From positions 3,472,001-3,536,000 of the forward strand of contig NZ_LT907988.1 in NCBI RefSeq assembly GCF_900089455.2: a DNA stretch of 64,000 nt, given 5' to 3'. The notes beneath the pieces were generated by a model. That model saw only the letters and a program-made list of their open reading frames with translations, had not been told where the DNA came from and ran no database searches. A program made the position numbers and the translations under genes. Shown in pieces: positions 63,194-64,000 of the stretch (positions are counted from its first letter, which is position 1; the number at the start of each line of letters is the position of its first letter). The DNA is from Orrella dioscoreae. GTDB taxonomy: Bacteria; Pseudomonadota; Gammaproteobacteria; Burkholderiales; Burkholderiaceae_B.

Positions 63194-64000
63194 GCCGCCT
63201 CCCGGGCCGCGTCATGCAGCCAACAGGCCGCCAGCGAGGCGGCTGCCGGCATCAGCTCGGGCCGTTCGCGCGTACATCGATCCATGCGCTGCGGACAGCG
63301 CGGATTGAAGGCACAGCCCGGCGGAATGGCCGTCAGGCGCGGCATGCTGCCCTCGATCTGCACCAGCCGCTCGGCGTGGCCGTCCAGCGTGGGAATGGAG
63401 CCCATCAGGCCGCGCGTGTACGGATGCGAAGGCTGGTGGATGACGTCGGCCACGGGACCGATCTCGGCAACCCGGCCCGCATACATGACCGCGACACGGT
63501 CGGCGGTTTCGGCGATCACGCCCATGTCGTGGGTGATCAGCATGACCGCCGTGCCCTGCTCGCGGCACAGTTTCTTGATCAGTTCGATGATCTGCGCCTG
63601 GATGGAAACGTCCAGCGCCGTGGTCGGTTCATCGGCCACGACCAGCCTGGGCTCTGCCGCCAGCGCCAGCGCGATGACCACCCGCTGGCGCATGCCGCCC
63701 GAGAACTGGTGCGGGAAGTGATCGACGCGTTCGCGCGCGGCCGGGATGCCGGTGGCCGCCAGCAGTTCAACCGCGCGCTCGCGCGCCTGCGACCAGGTCA
63801 TGGGCAGATGGGTGACGATGGTTTCCGCAAGCTGGCGTCCGACCGTATAGAGCGGATTGAGCGAGGTCAGCGGGTCCTGGAAGATGGCGCCGATCTGCCG
63901 CCCCCGGATCTTGCGCAGGGCGTCCTGCGACAGGTTGTCGATGCGCTGGCCGGCCAGCAGGATCTCGCCGCCCGCCACGCGGCCCGGCGGCTCCAGCAGG
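63190..64000 (-). CDS. Peptide ABC importer ATPase, DppD/OppD type (5' end missing)
   Basis: About 270 codons are visible, and the frame runs on past the window edge ([17 protein letters not shown] upstream of the first internal GTG). The Q-loop [14 protein letters not shown], signature FSGGMRQR, Walker [13 protein letters not shown], switch [11 protein letters not shown] and the C-terminal cysteine cluster [14 protein letters not shown] are present. The Walker A motif is outside the window. It pairs with the DppF-type ATPase. Confidence 0.92.
   Translation of the reverse strand, partial: LLEPPGRVAGGEILLAGQRIDNLSQDALRKIRGRQIGAIFQDPLTSLNPLYTVGRQLAETIVTHLPMTWSQARERAVELLAATGIPAARERVDHFPHQFSGGMRQRVVIALALAAEPRLVVADEPTTALDVSIQAQIIELIKKLCREQGTAVMLITHDMGVIAETADRVAVMYAGRVAEIGPVADVIHQPSHPYTRGLMGSIPTLDGHAERLVQIEGSMPRLTAIPPGCAFNPRCPQRMDRCTRERPELMPAAASLAACWLHDAAREAA

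Overview
The window is GC-rich (roughly two thirds G+C) chromosomal DNA that looks like a betaproteobacterium of the Burkholderiales, most likely Alcaligenaceae (Bordetella/Achromobacter-like). The pointers are the ffs-dnaX-ybaB-recR cluster, the tsaE-amidase-mutL-miaA run, minCDE, a Bug-family (TctC) binding protein and the style of the intergenic repeats. This placement is by recognition of protein families, not by a search. No phage, plasmid, CRISPR or intact insertion sequence is visible.

Layout. 1-4.6 kb: carA-carB (minus strand), then a vapBC toxin-antitoxin pair on the plus strand. 5.5-9.8 kb: transaldolase, an L-lactate permease and a YeeE/YedE-type sulfur-compound transporter. 9.9-19.3 kb is the most accessory-looking part. 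Two SsuABC/TauABC-like ABC importer operons, each with a carboxymuconolactone-decarboxylase-like (AhpD-fold) gene, face away from each other in mirrored gene order. Between them lies a lipoprotein that joins a PAP2 phosphatase domain to an autotransporter-type beta-strand repeat. 19.4-28.9 kb is DNA metabolism: recR, ybaB, dnaX, 4.5S RNA and a RecB/AddA-like helicase-nuclease with its PD-(D/E)XK partner. 28.9-36 kb: an MFS carrier, tRNA-Arg(CCT), a ribbon-helix-helix protein, a DJ-1/PfpI protein, a YbaK deacylase, a Bug binding protein, an AEC carrier and fumC. 36-44 kb: tsaE-amiC-mutL-miaA, a threonine/hydroxyaspartate ammonia-lyase, SOS-controlled ruvB and a YpfJ-type metallopeptidase. 44-50 kb: a DUF924 protein, recQ, an usher-like outer-membrane protein and a two-component system. 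50-57.6 kb: glnS, a divergent cytochrome bd-like pair and minCDE. 57.7-64 kb: a glycine-zipper lipoprotein, an isochorismatase-like hydrolase, ettA, an EamA exporter and the two ATPases of a peptide ABC importer that runs off the end.

The points most worth a second look are these. (1) A family of palindromic elements at 50.1-50.9 kb and 55.3-55.45 kb shares a GGGCGC/GCGCCC core hairpin and short direct repeats, and one copy has perfect 29-base arms. (2) A triple-hairpin repeat directly abuts two stop codons and shows compensatory base changes. (3) A CydA homologue appears to lack the usual heme b558 histidine and several proton-path or quinol-site acids. (4) An in-frame A9 run in recQ could act as a -1 slippery site and give a shortened helicase. 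(5) A 60-base tandem repeat is translated as the N-terminus of an ABC permease. (6) The mirrored importer operons flank the phosphatase lipoprotein.
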